From contig SJRY01000329.1 in assembly GCA_011319805.1 (NCBI GenBank), positions 124,001 through 188,000 of the forward strand: a DNA stretch of 64,000 nucleotides, in the 5' to 3' direction. Every line of letters starts with the position of its first letter. The first letter of the stretch is position 1. Below are positions 21,930 to 36,390 of the stretch, in pieces. The stretch comes from Macrocybe gigantea. Lineage: Eukaryota > Basidiomycota > Agaricomycetes > Agaricales > Callistosporiaceae. The notes below the pieces were generated by a model. That model saw nothing but the letters and a program-made list of their open reading frames with translations. It made no database searches and was not told the origin of the DNA. Position numbers and translations under genes: made by a program.

Positions 21930-24505
21930 ATTCGCACAACTACTTCCAAATAACGGTCTGTGCAAACCAAGGATACTCTGCTACTCTCGTGATTCATGCC
22001 GGCTCGACCTCATATGTTTATTTGCTAGGCATGGTCACTGCCAATGGCCAATACCCTGGTCCTGCATCACAGCGTTCAAGGGTCAAAACCCTGCGGGTGA
22101 CGAATAACAACAGACTGGTTTGTTTTCAACCTCGCAGAGGAATCGGTCGACCCACTGAATTTGCATGTAGACGGATCCGACGATGCGACGCAGTACTTCC
22201 ATAGTACATTGTCTTGTACATGGAATATGAGCTTTGGTACTCATCTCTTGCATACGGACTTTGATGGCCTCTTCTTCAGCTCTGCGAACGCCTTCAACGA
22301 GGGTACAGTTTGTGACCACCTGCCCCATCGCACCGGGAGCTTCTTACACGTACGAGATCCCGTTGGGCGACCAAACAGGAACATTCTGGTACCACAGGTG
22401 GGTCATGAGAAAACAATCCGCAATAGTCTTTACCTAATCTTTGCTTCAACAGTCAACTGGACGTCCAATACGTCGATGTACCTATCTTTCGTCCAACGTC
22501 ACATATTTTTGCTGATTGCTTTGTTCTGGATGCAGGGCTTGAGAGGGCCACTGATCGTTTATGGTATGTAGCGCCTTTTCTTCGTCATGTTACATCATGT
22601 TACAAATGACGGCAATAGACCCTCTGGACCCCATGAGGCGCCTGTATGTTGATGACCTCTCAACTGTAGGGTTCTCATTGCCCTATTTCTTATACTTTGC
22701 TCATATTTCACCACTTAGATCATTCAAATCGGTGCGATTGTACGACGTTTCTACGTTAGTTGTGATATTGATCTTGTCAACTAGGTGACTACTGGCAGAA
22801 CTCTACCCTTCCTCTGGTTGCTGGCTACGAAGCCACCGGTGTTGTGCCCGTCTCCGACAGTGGTACAGTCAATGGCCGTGGTCGCTTCAATGGCGGACCT
22901 GCTGTTCCTTTCGCCGTCTTGAATGTTGTTTCTGGCAAGCGCTACCGCTTCCGTATCATCAACCAGTCAGCTAGGAATGTCTACACTGTCTCCTTCGACA
23001 AGCACCCAATGAGTAAGTGCCGAAAGACCTTGGTATGTTTAGGAACGTATTACTGAGAATGCGATCAGCTATCATCGAAGCGGATGGTGTTACCGTACAA
23101 CCTCGAACTGTCGACATCCTCGACATGCTTGCCGGCCAACGCTACTCTGTGATTGTAAGCCTTACCGTTTACTTGCGATATTTTCACCTGGGGCTCAGCG
23201 AGGAGCATAGGTCACTGCCAACCAACCCGTCGGCAATTACTGGTTCAATGCACCATACGTTGGAGGTGTTCCCGAGCGTAACCCTCATCGTAAGTCCACA
23301 CTTGGAGTTCTAGTTAATCTTATTCCAACCGCTCCGTTCATCCAGAGAACGCCACTTTGTCAAGAGGTATTCTGCGATACGCCGGAGCACCCGCGCGGGA
23401 CCCCCCGACCCAATGACCCTCGGGCCCCCTAACGGTACACGCCTCCTTGAGGCTGACTTGCGCGTAAGTAACTCTATTATTTCGTCAATGTTCCTCGTTG
23501 ACTTCCTGGGAAAAAGCCTCTCGTCCAAGAAACCGTGCGTATCAGGCTTCGGCAGTTCAATTCTGTCCGTTGATCACCTGGAAAACAGATCCCCGACCCC
23601 GACGTGACTCTTCACCTTGATCTCGTCGTCGTACGCGTCTTTATACATGCTAATGACGATTGCGCCTTGTCTTATTGGTAATTCTATTTAGACCGCTGGC
23701 AAGGCAATCTGGAATGTCAACAACGTCTCCTATGTTGCTCCCAAGGTCCCGACCCTTAATCAAGTTTTGGCCGGTGCCACTGAGCAGAGTGACTTCGACG
23801 TCACTGAGAACACTTTTGTCGTCCCGAGGAATGCGACGGTCGAGATTGTTTTCCCGCCTACGTGAGCCTTTTTCTGAGCGTACAGGAGAATGAGCCTAAA
23901 ATACGCGTTTCAGTGACGATGACGATGCCCATCGTACGTGAACTTTACTTTTCCTAATGTCTAATACCTAAAGCCTCATCCGCCAGCTTTCCATTTGCAC
24001 GGTGTATGTCCATCTAGCATCTACAACCAAATTGTTACTGAAGTCATCTACTCCAGAACAACTTCTGGGTCATCAAGTCCATGTCATCTCCGGATATCAA
24101 CACAGTGAACCCCATCCGCCGTGATGTGAGTGGCTTTTTGCCGTCGGTCCGTTCTTCTCCTTGATGATTTTCTGTCATGCAGGTCGTCGGTGTTGGAGGA
24201 ACCGGAACAACTATTCGCTTCACGACTGATAACTTCGGTGCGCCTCCAGCCTCACCCGACTTTGAGACCGTCTGAGTAACTCTTTGTAGGACCCTGGTTC
24301 TTCCACTGCCACATTTTCTGGCACCTGCACGCTGGCCTTGCGACTGTGCTGCTCTCCAGCCCTGAAGACATTCGTCGCGTTGTTCATCCTAGCAGAGCTT
24401 GGCAGGCGCTCTGCCCAGCGTAAGTTTGTTCGAGGCATCATGTGGTAGGGTAATATACTAATGATCTTCCACAGTTACAACGCTCTCCCTCCTGAACTCC
24501 AGTAA
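21930..24505 (+). pseudogene. Laccase-like paralogue, frameshifted
   Basis: Divergent partner of the gene at 14668-17384 with the same exon order. Recognisable blocks: GMVTANGQYPGP, TDPTMRRSTSI, DFDGLFFSSANAFNEGT (altered L1, 22257-22268), TCPIAPGASYTYEIP, GTFWYHSQLDVQY (altered L2), RYRFRIINQSARNVY, LAGQRYSVI, HPFHLHG, TTDNFGPWFFHCHIFWHLHA and the C-terminus LCPAYNALPPELQ ending at 24505. Breaks: no signal peptide or clear N-terminus; frame change at about 22303 between NEGT and TCPIAP; the intron before DFDG ends in CG, not AG (22255-22256); and a base missing in the CCCCCC run at about 23404, which puts TGA in frame. The C6 loss could be a sequence error; the lost acceptor and the degenerate N-terminus argue for real decay. 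Confidence 0.7.
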
Positions 24506-26581
24506 ATTCGTTTGCAGAATTTGGGCATGCAGGTTTTCTATTAGCAGATTTATCGCGCAACGCCTTTGCCAACATTGTGTTTTTTTATTTAAAGGAAATA
24601 TAGTTTCTGCTTGCACAAAGTATGACTTGACTCTGCTTGGATTGCCCTTTGAGACACGCAAGACGGTGACGGGGCCACTATGGTCACCTGTCTGGGGTGA
24701 TCCGAACCTTCACACTCGCACTTGCTAATCGACACCCGGGCGTGAAAAGCAACGTTATAATAGTATTAAGAGCATGAAACGACAGTCGTTAGAACCCCTT
24801 CACTAGAAAACTTACCATTGACCGTTCTCTGCTCTTGGGCTATTATCGATGGCAGGCGCCGGGGCAGCATAGCTCGGTCGATTCTTTGGGCGAACCAACC
24901 CCAGAATTCTTTTCTTGGCACAGCAACACGCTGGTAAGGGCCACTTGCCTCAGCATCCATCAAGGCTGCGATAAGGTCTTGGACAAAGGTATTGTAGTGG
25001 TCTCCGTGGTGGTAGTTATTACCGGCAATGTCAAGGATGCAGAAATTGACCTTTGTACCTCATCATCATAGTTGACACCATCGATCTTTCTTTCCTGCGA
25101 ATAGTGATAGTCAAGATGGTCAAAAAAATCAGCCTATTGCAGCGAATCGTTTTACCGTAACATTCCCCAGCCCCCACGTAAAGCGATTTGTATCTCATAT
25201 GAGCATTGCAACTGCGGGAAACGAGAAGACATTCAAAATCATAACGCTCGGACGGCGTACTTCAACCATAGCAAAGAATGCCATAGGACTTGGGTTGTCG
25301 GAATCGCCTCGCCGAGCCGCGATCTTAGTGAACTTAAATCTCTTTTCAACGGTTTATCAGCATTAACAACAGGAAGGAAAGTTCGTGTATACACTGGTTT
25401 TGTCAAGGATCTGCTACCCAGGAGACAGCCTCAAGGCTGACTCGGATATTCGTGGTCCCGCCGCACGGTCGTCTACGGTCTCCCACCCTTCGTCTCCACC
25501 GCCGCTGACCTGCTTTCCGGCTTATGCACAACCGATTGTTCGTTGCTTTGTCTGCCCTCTGAATTTCTCCCGCTACGAGATGAAGCCGACGAGCAAGTGA
25601 GCGTGTGAAACAGCTCGAGGTTTATGGTTGTCCCTGAAGGACGCGAGTTACTTCTAGCGTTCATCATGAACAAATGAAAATAGGACCTGGAAAAATGCTT
25701 CTAAAGAACGATACAGCAGTGAACTTGCCAGGATGTCCGGTTACTAGTCGAACTCGAGATCACAGGCGAAAGAGGGTTTCCCCTTCACAAGCAGGTGCAT
25801 AGCTAGCTCCACCCCGATCGCAGCATACTACGTTCTATGGACAACACCCATTAGCCGTGAACGCCGCACAGGGAATCCCCAAACAGGAACTCCTCGGATG
25901 CGGAAAAGAAACAGTCCATGATAAGGGACATAATCAACACGCGGAGATCGTTGGCGTTGACGTTAGTGCGCGTTGAATCAGCATCTAACGAGGTTCCAGG
26001 AATCTTCTGATTTATTCATCATGGATTTAAAAGTCGTCCGCACTGCGATTTCTGAGGTTCCACAGTCAGTTCCACGGTCCAAGGATCGCACGATGCGAAG
26101 AGAAGACTCGTGCGGCCTTGGAATCATTCCTTAGTGCAGTTTGTGCTGATGTTCAGAGTCCTATTACCGATATGGCACGATGTCAAATTGCGACCATGTT
26201 TCTGGAATTCACTGAAAGCTCTGACCGAAATGCCTCGAGGTCCGCCTGCATGCAGCCAGACAATGTACTCACACCGGCACAACGGAGCCCGAAAAACGAA
26301 CCGAGTCTCCCATGGTATGGAGGTCACTTAGGCTCTATACATGGACCTGACTGATTTCTGTGTTGCACGTTCTCATTTTCCCCAATGCCTCTCATGCACA
26401 CGAACAGAGTCTAGTGTCACTTACACAAGGACATGTCTGCGTCTGAGAATCTGAGAAGCCCTTAACAGAGAACCAGAACAATAACAGTCTCTTTTCGTTT
26501 TTCGCGATGCTATCAGTTGTACGACTGATTTATTCGTGCTTCCTGACGGTTTCCATTTGTTGCCGTCTTTCCCATCGGCTC
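24506..26581. other. Intergenic
   Basis: About 2 kb between the 3' end of the laccase pseudogene and the 3' end of the MFS gene. Open frames are short and without domains. No repeat or RNA gene was recognised. Confidence 0.4.
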
Positions 26582-28869
26582 CTATTGCTCTACTGATGCG
26601 GCCTTGCTCCAGGCGCGTAGCTTGGGTCCATATCTGTAAAAGATGAAAGGCGCCGGGCATCCAATCACCAAGCAGATTAGGGCGAGAATTGAATTTCCCC
26701 AACCTATTCGCGCGTCGGCGCTGTGAGTACACAAAACGACGATCCCTCGAGAAACCAGGCATAAAACCCACCATCTCCGAGTTGTGCATACATCTTGTCC
26801 GCAAAAAGCGGGAATCCAAATCCGGCAAACGCGCGGAAAGACGACACGCCCGATATCGCGCTAGCGGCATGCAAAGCGTAATTGTCGACCTGGGTACCGT
26901 TGTTGAGCTTTGGGTTCACAATTTCGTCGTGAAGCGCGCACCAAATAAGTTTGTATGCAAGTCCAATTCCCACCTTTTTAAATAGGCACCTCAAATAAGC
27001 GCGGATCGAACACCATATGCACCTATCACGTTACCTATGCCGACGGAGTAGATGAAGACGCCGAGATCTGGATTCATCAATGCAGGTAAGCTATTATTAC
27101 TGAGACTGCTAATCTCTTACCAGGTAGAAGCCAAAAGACACGAGCATTGGCCGTCCAGCCGTAAATGAGCAACCCAATTGGTAATGTGGTCGCGGAGACC
27201 ATGAGTAGTGGCAGCCTTGGCAACGCAGGTAGTCAGTGTTTTGCTGGAGATGCGCGAAGGAGAGATAGACCTCATTTCGGGAGTGCCAATCCCACCATTT
27301 TTGGCTTTGAGAGTTCGGTAAATATAATTAAGCGCCCTTGCACCAACTTGGCCTCCGACTGCGTCAACGGCGTGACAATGGGTTTGTTCACCGCGAAGAT
27401 ATGCAGAGCCAACGCTCACCAGTAGATCCCAGCGCAATGGACAGATAATGGATGCCCGCAATACCGGTATTCTCGCCATACTGGTCAGTGAAGACTTTAA
27501 CGAAAGCTATTCGAAGACTTCGTCAGAACGGCAGAAGGGTGTTGCAGCAGAGAGAAAAACCACTGTACTTGTCAAACTGAGATACAGGACACCATAGAGA
27601 ACTGCCATATATAGCGCGAAAACCTGCACGATTGGCTCCGTCGCGAGGAAAACGATCGGCTTAACTATGCCCCGACCCATAACAGCAGACCAGTGTCTAT
27701 CTGGACGTTCGTAGACCGAACGAATGGTTTGATCACCTGTCACCTTCCGCAGTGTTCGAGCCTTCCTTTTCAATAGCTCAGGGGCGTATGTCTCACGAAG
27801 AAAGACCTTGGGATAGGAAAGTGTGAAAAAAAGTAGGAATTCTGGCATGTCCTTGCCCGAAACAAATATGGACTTACAAATCCAGCTAATTGCAATAGGG
27901 CATCGGCGATGCTCACACTGTAGAAAACCCATTGCCAATGGGTTCGCTCGGCGATCCAACCACCTAGCAGCGGCCCTGTGGAAGGCCCAACAAGAGGAGC
28001 CAGAGAGTAAATGCTCATAGCCATTCCTCTTTCTTCAGGCGACCAAAGATCGCCGACTACTGCCCCTCCAAGTGATTGAGGAGCGGCACCTCCAAAGCCT
28101 GCGAGAAAACGAAATACCAACATCTGCGCAGGCGTCTTTGCGAAGGCGCAAGCAGTATTGAAGACTGACGAGCAGAGAGGCATCTCAGTCTAGGAATGGC
28201 AACGTGATTTTGGCATCCAAACTCACTTAAGAACCATATATTGGAGATCTGCAGAATGATCAATCTGCCGTAAAGCTCAGACAATGGTCCCCAAATCAAT
28301 GGCTTTGATTCATGTCGGCGTCTCGTATGCAATATGAAATGTGCCGTGAACTCACTCCAAGTGCATATGCGAGAATGAAGATAGACAGTGTCATGTTTTG
28401 GAAAATCGAGCCGAGAGGAACATGAAGAGATTCGGAAATCTGTGGCAAAGCCGGGGAGGAAATGGAGGATCCGACAGGACTAGATGTAAAATGTGGTTAA
28501 TGGTCGTGATTCCTCCACTCCGATAGACGATCATCACCGACCTGATAAACGTGAAGAGGCTGACCACGAGCGTGACTATCCAGCGTCGTCGCTTGGACCA
28601 GTTACGAGGATTCTGAGGGTCATTTGGGCTGTCCCACTCGACGATAGTGACCTTGGGTTGGACATCTTCGGAAGACGACTTCTCCTATGACTGGGATTGG
28701 CAATGCTCTCTGTTGGAGTAGTTACTTCCGAGCGCACGGTGACGCTGTCTGAATCAGGGGCCCGGACAATGTCTAAGGGCTCAGCAGAACGAGCAATGCC
28801 GCTCAAATCTTCGCTATCTCTTTGTCTTTGTATTGAAATAGTGTATGAGTTCGAGTTCCGGGACGACAT
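26582..28869 (-). CDS. MFS transporter, DHA1 drug/polyamine:H+ antiporter type
   Basis: Twelve-helix plasma-membrane transporter of the fungal Flr1/Tpo group; substrate not predictable. Start at 28869 (MSSRNSNSYTISIQRQRD). A polar cytosolic N-terminus is spliced (41-42-nt intron) into the family hallmark VEWDSPNDPQNPRNWSKRRR, followed by helix 1. Then GPLIWGPLSELYGR (motif A region), FRFLAGFGGAAPQSLGGAVV, DLWSPEERGMAMSIYSLAPL, GPLLGGWIAERTHWQWVF, FLRETYAPELLKRKAR, KNGGIGTPEMRLPLLM, TCIQTYLVDNYALHAASA, SSFRAFAGFGFPLFADKMY and the C-terminus IFYRYGPKLRAWSKAAS. Stop at 26582. Introns are short; splices were chosen to join these conserved blocks. The central part was not checked base by base. Divergent from the isopropylmalate synthase gene. 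Confidence 0.85.
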
Positions 28870-28896
28870 TGTGCTGAGAGTCGTTTCTAGAGAGAG

Positions 28897-29571
28897 TCAG
28901 ACGGGAAGTTCAGAGGTGTGAACAATCTGTCTGGAAAGAAGTGGTCTTGTTGATAAGAAAAACCTACAAGGGAACTTTGTGGGATTGCAGATAACTTTGG
29001 AAACCAAATCCGTGGTTGAGATAAAAAGACCCATCGGGCGGTTGTGCAATCGCAGCTCGCCAAGGTGCCATGCGAGATCCGTGCGATATTTTTTTCGAAA
29101 AACATTTGCTTCCTGCAATGTTTTGATCAATGGAGAGAAGTATTTCGTGGTGAAGCGACTGACATATATGGTCGTGGCATTCATCGCAGATGTCAAAGGC
29201 TTTACTTGTGCCGGAGCATGAGGACTCCTCGGACACCCGTCTTGGCTGGTGTCCATCTTCTCGTAGTGCTGCACGACGCAACCGGATGGCGCCATAGAAT
29301 GATATGCTTTTTGCACTGCGTGTATCCATGTGTGCAATGTTTTTCTTCCACATACCGGTGTATAGGTAGCAGCGATCCGTTGGAACTGGTCCTCATCCAA
29401 GATCCAGAGATAAACACGTGGAAAGAAGAGGATAATCACGTAAGCAGCCAATCTCCGTAAGGCAAGCTCTGGCTGTCCTTCGTAGGCTTGATGATCGTCA
29501 CTCACGAAGCGCCGAACTTTCCTCTGCCAAGTCCTAGTCATGCTGGGCGCTACGGCTCGCAGCCTCGACAT
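28897..29571 (-). CDS. Unassigned 224-codon open frame upstream of the MFS gene
   Basis: Uninterrupted frame from an ATG at 29571 (MSRLRAVAPSMTRTWQRKV) containing one hydrophobic stretch (YVIILFFPRVYLWIL) and otherwise basic/polar sequence with scattered Cys and His. No family recognised. It lies between the divergent MFS and LEU4-like genes, where the MFS promoter is expected. A second frame overlaps it (28964-29353), so chance is quite possible. No paralogue in the window. Confidence 0.2.
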   Translation of the reverse strand: MSRLRAVAPSMTRTWQRKVRRFVSDDHQAYEGQPELALRRLAAYVIILFFPRVYLWILDEDQFQRIAATYTPVCGRKTLHTWIHAVQKAYHSMAPSGCVVQHYEKMDTSQDGCPRSPHAPAQVKPLTSAMNATTIYVSRFTTKYFSPLIKTLQEANVFRKKYRTDLAWHLGELRLHNRPMGLFISTTDLVSKVICNPTKFPCRFFLSTRPLLSRQIVHTSELPV

Positions 29572-30560
29572 GATTCCTTGGGCTGGCGGTTAGCCGTGAA
29601 GCGGTGAAGACCTACTGTATTTCCGATAGTTGCTCGCTATTTCAGAATGGCACCGCTGCACCGAATTGGCGTATCTCAACCTTTGTTGCGTGCGGTCGTT
29701 CACAGGGCACATTGCTGATTGGACTCTAATTTTGGGTTCGACCACGAAGACTTGTCCAAATCTGGAACAGGATGCACGGTTACCCATACGAGGTGATTAA
29801 GCTTCCTTCTACGATCTGTATCTCAAATGTTCACGCCAACCATTCACACGTTAGCACAGAAGACTTTGCGCAGACTGGCATATTCCAAGACCCTAAGAAA
29901 ACTTGCATGGAGATGCATGCTCTAAGGCTACAGATTCGAAGCTCGCAGGAATATATACATTTCTTTTTCATTGGATGAACTGAGTCGTTCATGGCTGTGT
30001 GTCCATTCTTGATCTTCCTCCATCACCGTGTCTCTTGTCTTGGCATTGTCTATTACAAGCGCCTAGTTGGCGAGAAGCCAACGACTTTCCAGTCACCTGT
30101 GGGCCGGGTCTTGGTCCGCAACCCGACTGGTCGGGACTAGATCTACGATGATGGCATGAGCATATGTCCCGCTATCCTTTGTTTGCCTCTTTCCCGTTAT
30201 CTCGTCTCACGACGTCTCCTCAGCTAGTGGCGAAACCTCCCAACAGAAACCGATTTGTCACTTCTATATCGTCACCTGTTTCTCCGCACTGCCTACGAGT
30301 CGGCACGCTGTTCCTCACCAAGATCCACTTGGCGCCAATCTGCTTATTTTTTTAAACACCTTGACCCCGCCCAAGTGGGTCTCATGAATGAATCGCGGTC
30401 TTGTGAGAAACCCAGTCAACTTGTCCTGAGAGAGAAGCTTGTGGCCGACTCGCTATTTAAGACGCTCCAACGACGCAACTTCATCATTCAATAACCTTTC
30501 CAACGTTTATCCATCCGCCGTACAAGAAACACCGCCTGCTTACCAGAGTGTTCCAAAACC
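29572..30560. other. Intergenic: upstream of isopropylmalate synthase gene
   Basis: About 1 kb without coding signal; presumed 5' region of the gene starting at 30561. CT-rich and cytosine-rich tracts at about 30160-30360 resemble fungal core-promoter pyrimidine tracts. No specific site assigned. Confidence 0.35.
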
Positions 30561-33026
<2,466 letters not shown>

Positions 33027-33755
33027 AGTGTAGAACAGTATATAATACTTTCAAAAATTCCGAGTCTCCCATGTCAAAATATGCGAACAGAACTTATGTA
33101 ACAATCAAACACGAAGATTTTGTGTTATTGCGGTGAATGCTTTACCTCGTCGCACTACAGTCATTGCTTCCAGAACGGGAGTATGAACGATGGCGTTTAT
33201 TTATCGCTTTTGCCAATGGCTTCGATTAAATTGACTTCGTCTTGGCATGATGATAGTTCAATTGAGCTATCCATCATCGCCTCGAGTTCTCGAGAAAGAA
33301 GCTTTTAGGGATTACGGAAGGGCTCTTAATTTCGAACGTACGGACTCATCGGCTTCATAATTCCAGCTCCGTATTAAAAGATCTACGATATTACGACATA
33401 CAGTTTTTGTCTGCCATGGTCCCAATCGCCTGACAATCTCCGTTTCGTGGAGCTTAAGCTTTAACGTTCAGGTTGACGATCTGCTGACCTTTAACAAGTA
33501 AATGAAGTGATTTATGGAGATGTCGGGGCATCTTAGGTTTCTCTTTTAAAGATCGAGAACAGAGCACGAGCCCAAAATATCTTCGTGCCAAGCTGAATAA
33601 AACCAATCTCGATTCCGAATATTTTCCATTACACTCGTTCATATGTCTAAATAGTACTCTACCTTCTATGACAAAATACCTAGACGAGATGGTCGCCAAA
33701 AGCAAGGATACACAAACCGATTAAGAAATAGAGATAAAACAGACTTTTGCACTTT
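33027..33755. other. Intergenic between convergent genes
   Basis: AT-richer spacer between the 3' ends of the isopropylmalate synthase and Mch1-like genes. Holds both 3' UTRs. No coding signal or repeat recognised. Confidence 0.4.
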
Positions 33756-35987
33756 TCACTCTACCGCGGCTTGAGCCTCCCACAAAATTTCGCCGCGCCG
33801 CATAGCCAAACTCAGCCTCGCGTCCGCGAGTTTCTTCCTGTCTCGCAGGCTCGCCCATGCGCTCAAGCAGACGGCGACGAAGCAAGCCCCTATCGTGAGG
33901 TAGAGCGAGTCCACATAGCACTGCCTTCCCTCACGACATTGCGGCGCCTTGATCACCAGACTCGTGCTGTCGGCTTTATTCGGATCTCTCTCGTGCGCAT
34001 CAAGGTTACGACCAAAAGCGATTGAGAAGAGGTTTCCGGCTAGCAATGGAGACACAGATATGTATCCCCAATTCTCAGAGAAGTGAGCTGTTTATGGTGA
34101 AGTTGCGTTCGAAGATCCGTTTGTCAAGATTCCGAGTAAATGTCGGATCAAAACAGAAAGGAAGGCTACGGTCAAATGGGTGGTACGAAAATCACAGACC
34201 TGAACTTACGCATGCCAAACCAGTCGAGAGTGACCAGCGGGAACAGCGAAAACACGCTTCCGTGGGCTAAACCGAGTAGGGCACTCGCAATCCAGAGGTG
34301 TTGGATGTCATCTATATTCGCGGCGGCGATCTGCGAAATTAGGAAGAAAGAAGATACGAGCACCATGCTGTATGATCGTGGAAGGCCGAGACGGTTTTTT
34401 GAGGAATCAGAGACAAGCCCTGGTCCAATTGTTCGGTCAGCTGCCGCGGCAGGCGCGGTCGGCACAGTAGTCGAAAACCTCACCGATAAATATCCGCCCC
34501 GCGAAATTCATCACACTAATAGCAGAAACCTGGGCTGCTTGAAGTTTGGCGCCCTCAACCCCGTCGTTCGAATCGCTGACCTTCCGGAAGAGTGCTTGCG
34601 TCATAGCGCCCACATTGTTGATATCTTACATATTTGTTTTTGAGTTAAGCGAACCACAGAGGGGGTGGCAGCTAAAACGTACACATCAGACCTGTGCCGC
34701 TCACTGACGCTTGTGATCAGTCATTAATAGGATTGGGAAGGGGCTCAGAAAACGCACGAATCGAGAGAATGGAGAAAAGAAGCCAAAAGTCGGTACTTCG
34801 CCAAAGCTTGCGGCCATAAACGTTAGGCAGCAGGCCTGCGTTGAGAGCTGCTCGTCTGGACATGGATGTCGAAGCAGTGTTCGACAGGCTAATAAGATAG
34901 GTCAGAACTTATCGTTGCCGAGGTCAACGCACCTGAAAGACCTTACCTGTTGTGACAATTGCCATGAACCAACTCGTCGTGGTCCAGCAGTGTCGTGTGA
35001 TCATCGTTACGTTCGGACCCAGAAACCTCGATGTCCAAGCGCTCGTTATGCTCCAAGCCGTGAGCGACTTCGGGCGGCAAGGGGATAGGACGGACGAGGA
35101 AATAACCGATTATCATAGGAATTGAAGTCCCTAATGACAGAAGAAGCAGAAAAGACGACGTATCTCCCGGGAATGCAACATGCGACGTTGCGGAAAATGC
35201 GAACGCAGATAAGCCGAAGCCGGAGATAACAATACCTGTCGCCGTGGCACGCTAGAAAAGCCGATAACGGGTATTAAGAAGACTTAGGCGGTCAGTCACG
35301 ACTGAGCACGCGCACCGCTTTGTCTGGAAACGTTTTTGCCGTTGAATTCACGGCACTCATAAGACCTGCATTCCCCCTACACCGGTGAAGAAATTAAACA
35401 TGACCACGATCGCGAAGGCGACAATGGATATGGTAGCATCTGCCGAAGGCGCGCCCGAGTTGTACATGTATCTCAAGCCAGAGTAGCCTGTAAGGAGGAG
35501 GATGAAGGCAGCTATCAAGAGGTTTTGGGGTCCTTTGGCATCTACTATTCGGCCCCATACCGGTCCCGAGGCGTACACGCCCACTGTTTTCACCCAAGCA
35601 CATTTTTCAGCTACAAAAACACCAAGCACGGGGTCCCAGACGCACCATTTCCCGCTAGTCCAATCACATTGAGCTTCGTGTGACTGATGTTGAGCCTAGA
35701 CCCAAGCTGTGGACCAAAAGCTACAAACGCGTAAGCACCGTCAGCAATCTGGCTTTGTGTCCTGCCCGAAGATGTTCAGGTGCACAACGAGGACCCATAT
35801 TCACCTGAGAAGGCCTGTCAAATGTGAAAGAGGCCAGGTCCATCAGATTTCGCCAGCACGCGACGCAATGCGATCAACATACGTAGTTCGTCCCAGCGCT
35901 GAGGGCTACTAGTAACGACGCAAACAGCGTCGTCAAGCGCCGAGCGCTGAGCAATCCCGGGTATACCATCGTCGAGCGGTGGTCCAT
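33756..35987 (-). CDS. MFS transporter, nodulin-like/Mch1 family
   Basis: Monocarboxylate-transporter-like membrane protein of the fungal Mch1 type, probably of the vacuolar or plasma membrane; substrate unknown. Start chosen at 35987 (MDHRSTMVYPG) because a TGA lies just upstream in the same frame. Helix 1 is RRLTTLFASLLVALSAGTNY, spliced across a tiny AFS exon to FGPQLGSRLNISHTKLNVIG, then GVYASGPVWGRIVDAKGPQN. Further: ISIVAFAIVVMFNFFTGVGG, VSAISVMNFAGRIFIG-type sequence, YSMVLVSSFFLISQIAAA, LWIASALLGLAHGSVFSLFP, and the family-typical end SPLLAGNLFSIAFGRNLDAH before a last helix and EAQAAVE. Stop at 33756-33758. About ten introns. A polar loop containing LEHNERLDIEVSGSE lies mid-protein. 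Confidence 0.8.
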
Positions 35988-36390
35988 GATGACGACCACG
36001 TCGTATCAGAGTTGATAAGACATAATCCTCGCCGAGCTCTACGCTGGCGGCTCGCATTTCACATTCTCAGGGGCTCTTCGGTTATGTAATGCCGACAGAG
36101 AGTCACTCGGCCTGCTTATCGTTGGTTCTGATTCTACAATTCCATTATGAGGGATAACTTAACATACAGTAAAAAAAGTAGGATGCGGAGATGGAGGTAA
36201 AGAGGTGATACAATGTTGTCCATGTCATGACAGAAGAAGGGTGAGAAAAAGAAGGAAAAACCTAGTGTAATGAAAGGGAGGAACGTCACATACATGCTTT
36301 GTGAATAGAAGAGATGATGAAAAGAGGAGGGGGGATGTGTCCAACCGTTGAAGGGGAAAAAGAATGCAAGGGTAAAACCGCACAGGACGT
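35988..36390. other. Intergenic
   Basis: Promoter of the Mch1-like gene and 3' flank of the 5-phosphatase gene. A purine-rich stretch (about 36230-36360) probably lies in the 3' UTR. No gene called. Confidence 0.4.
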
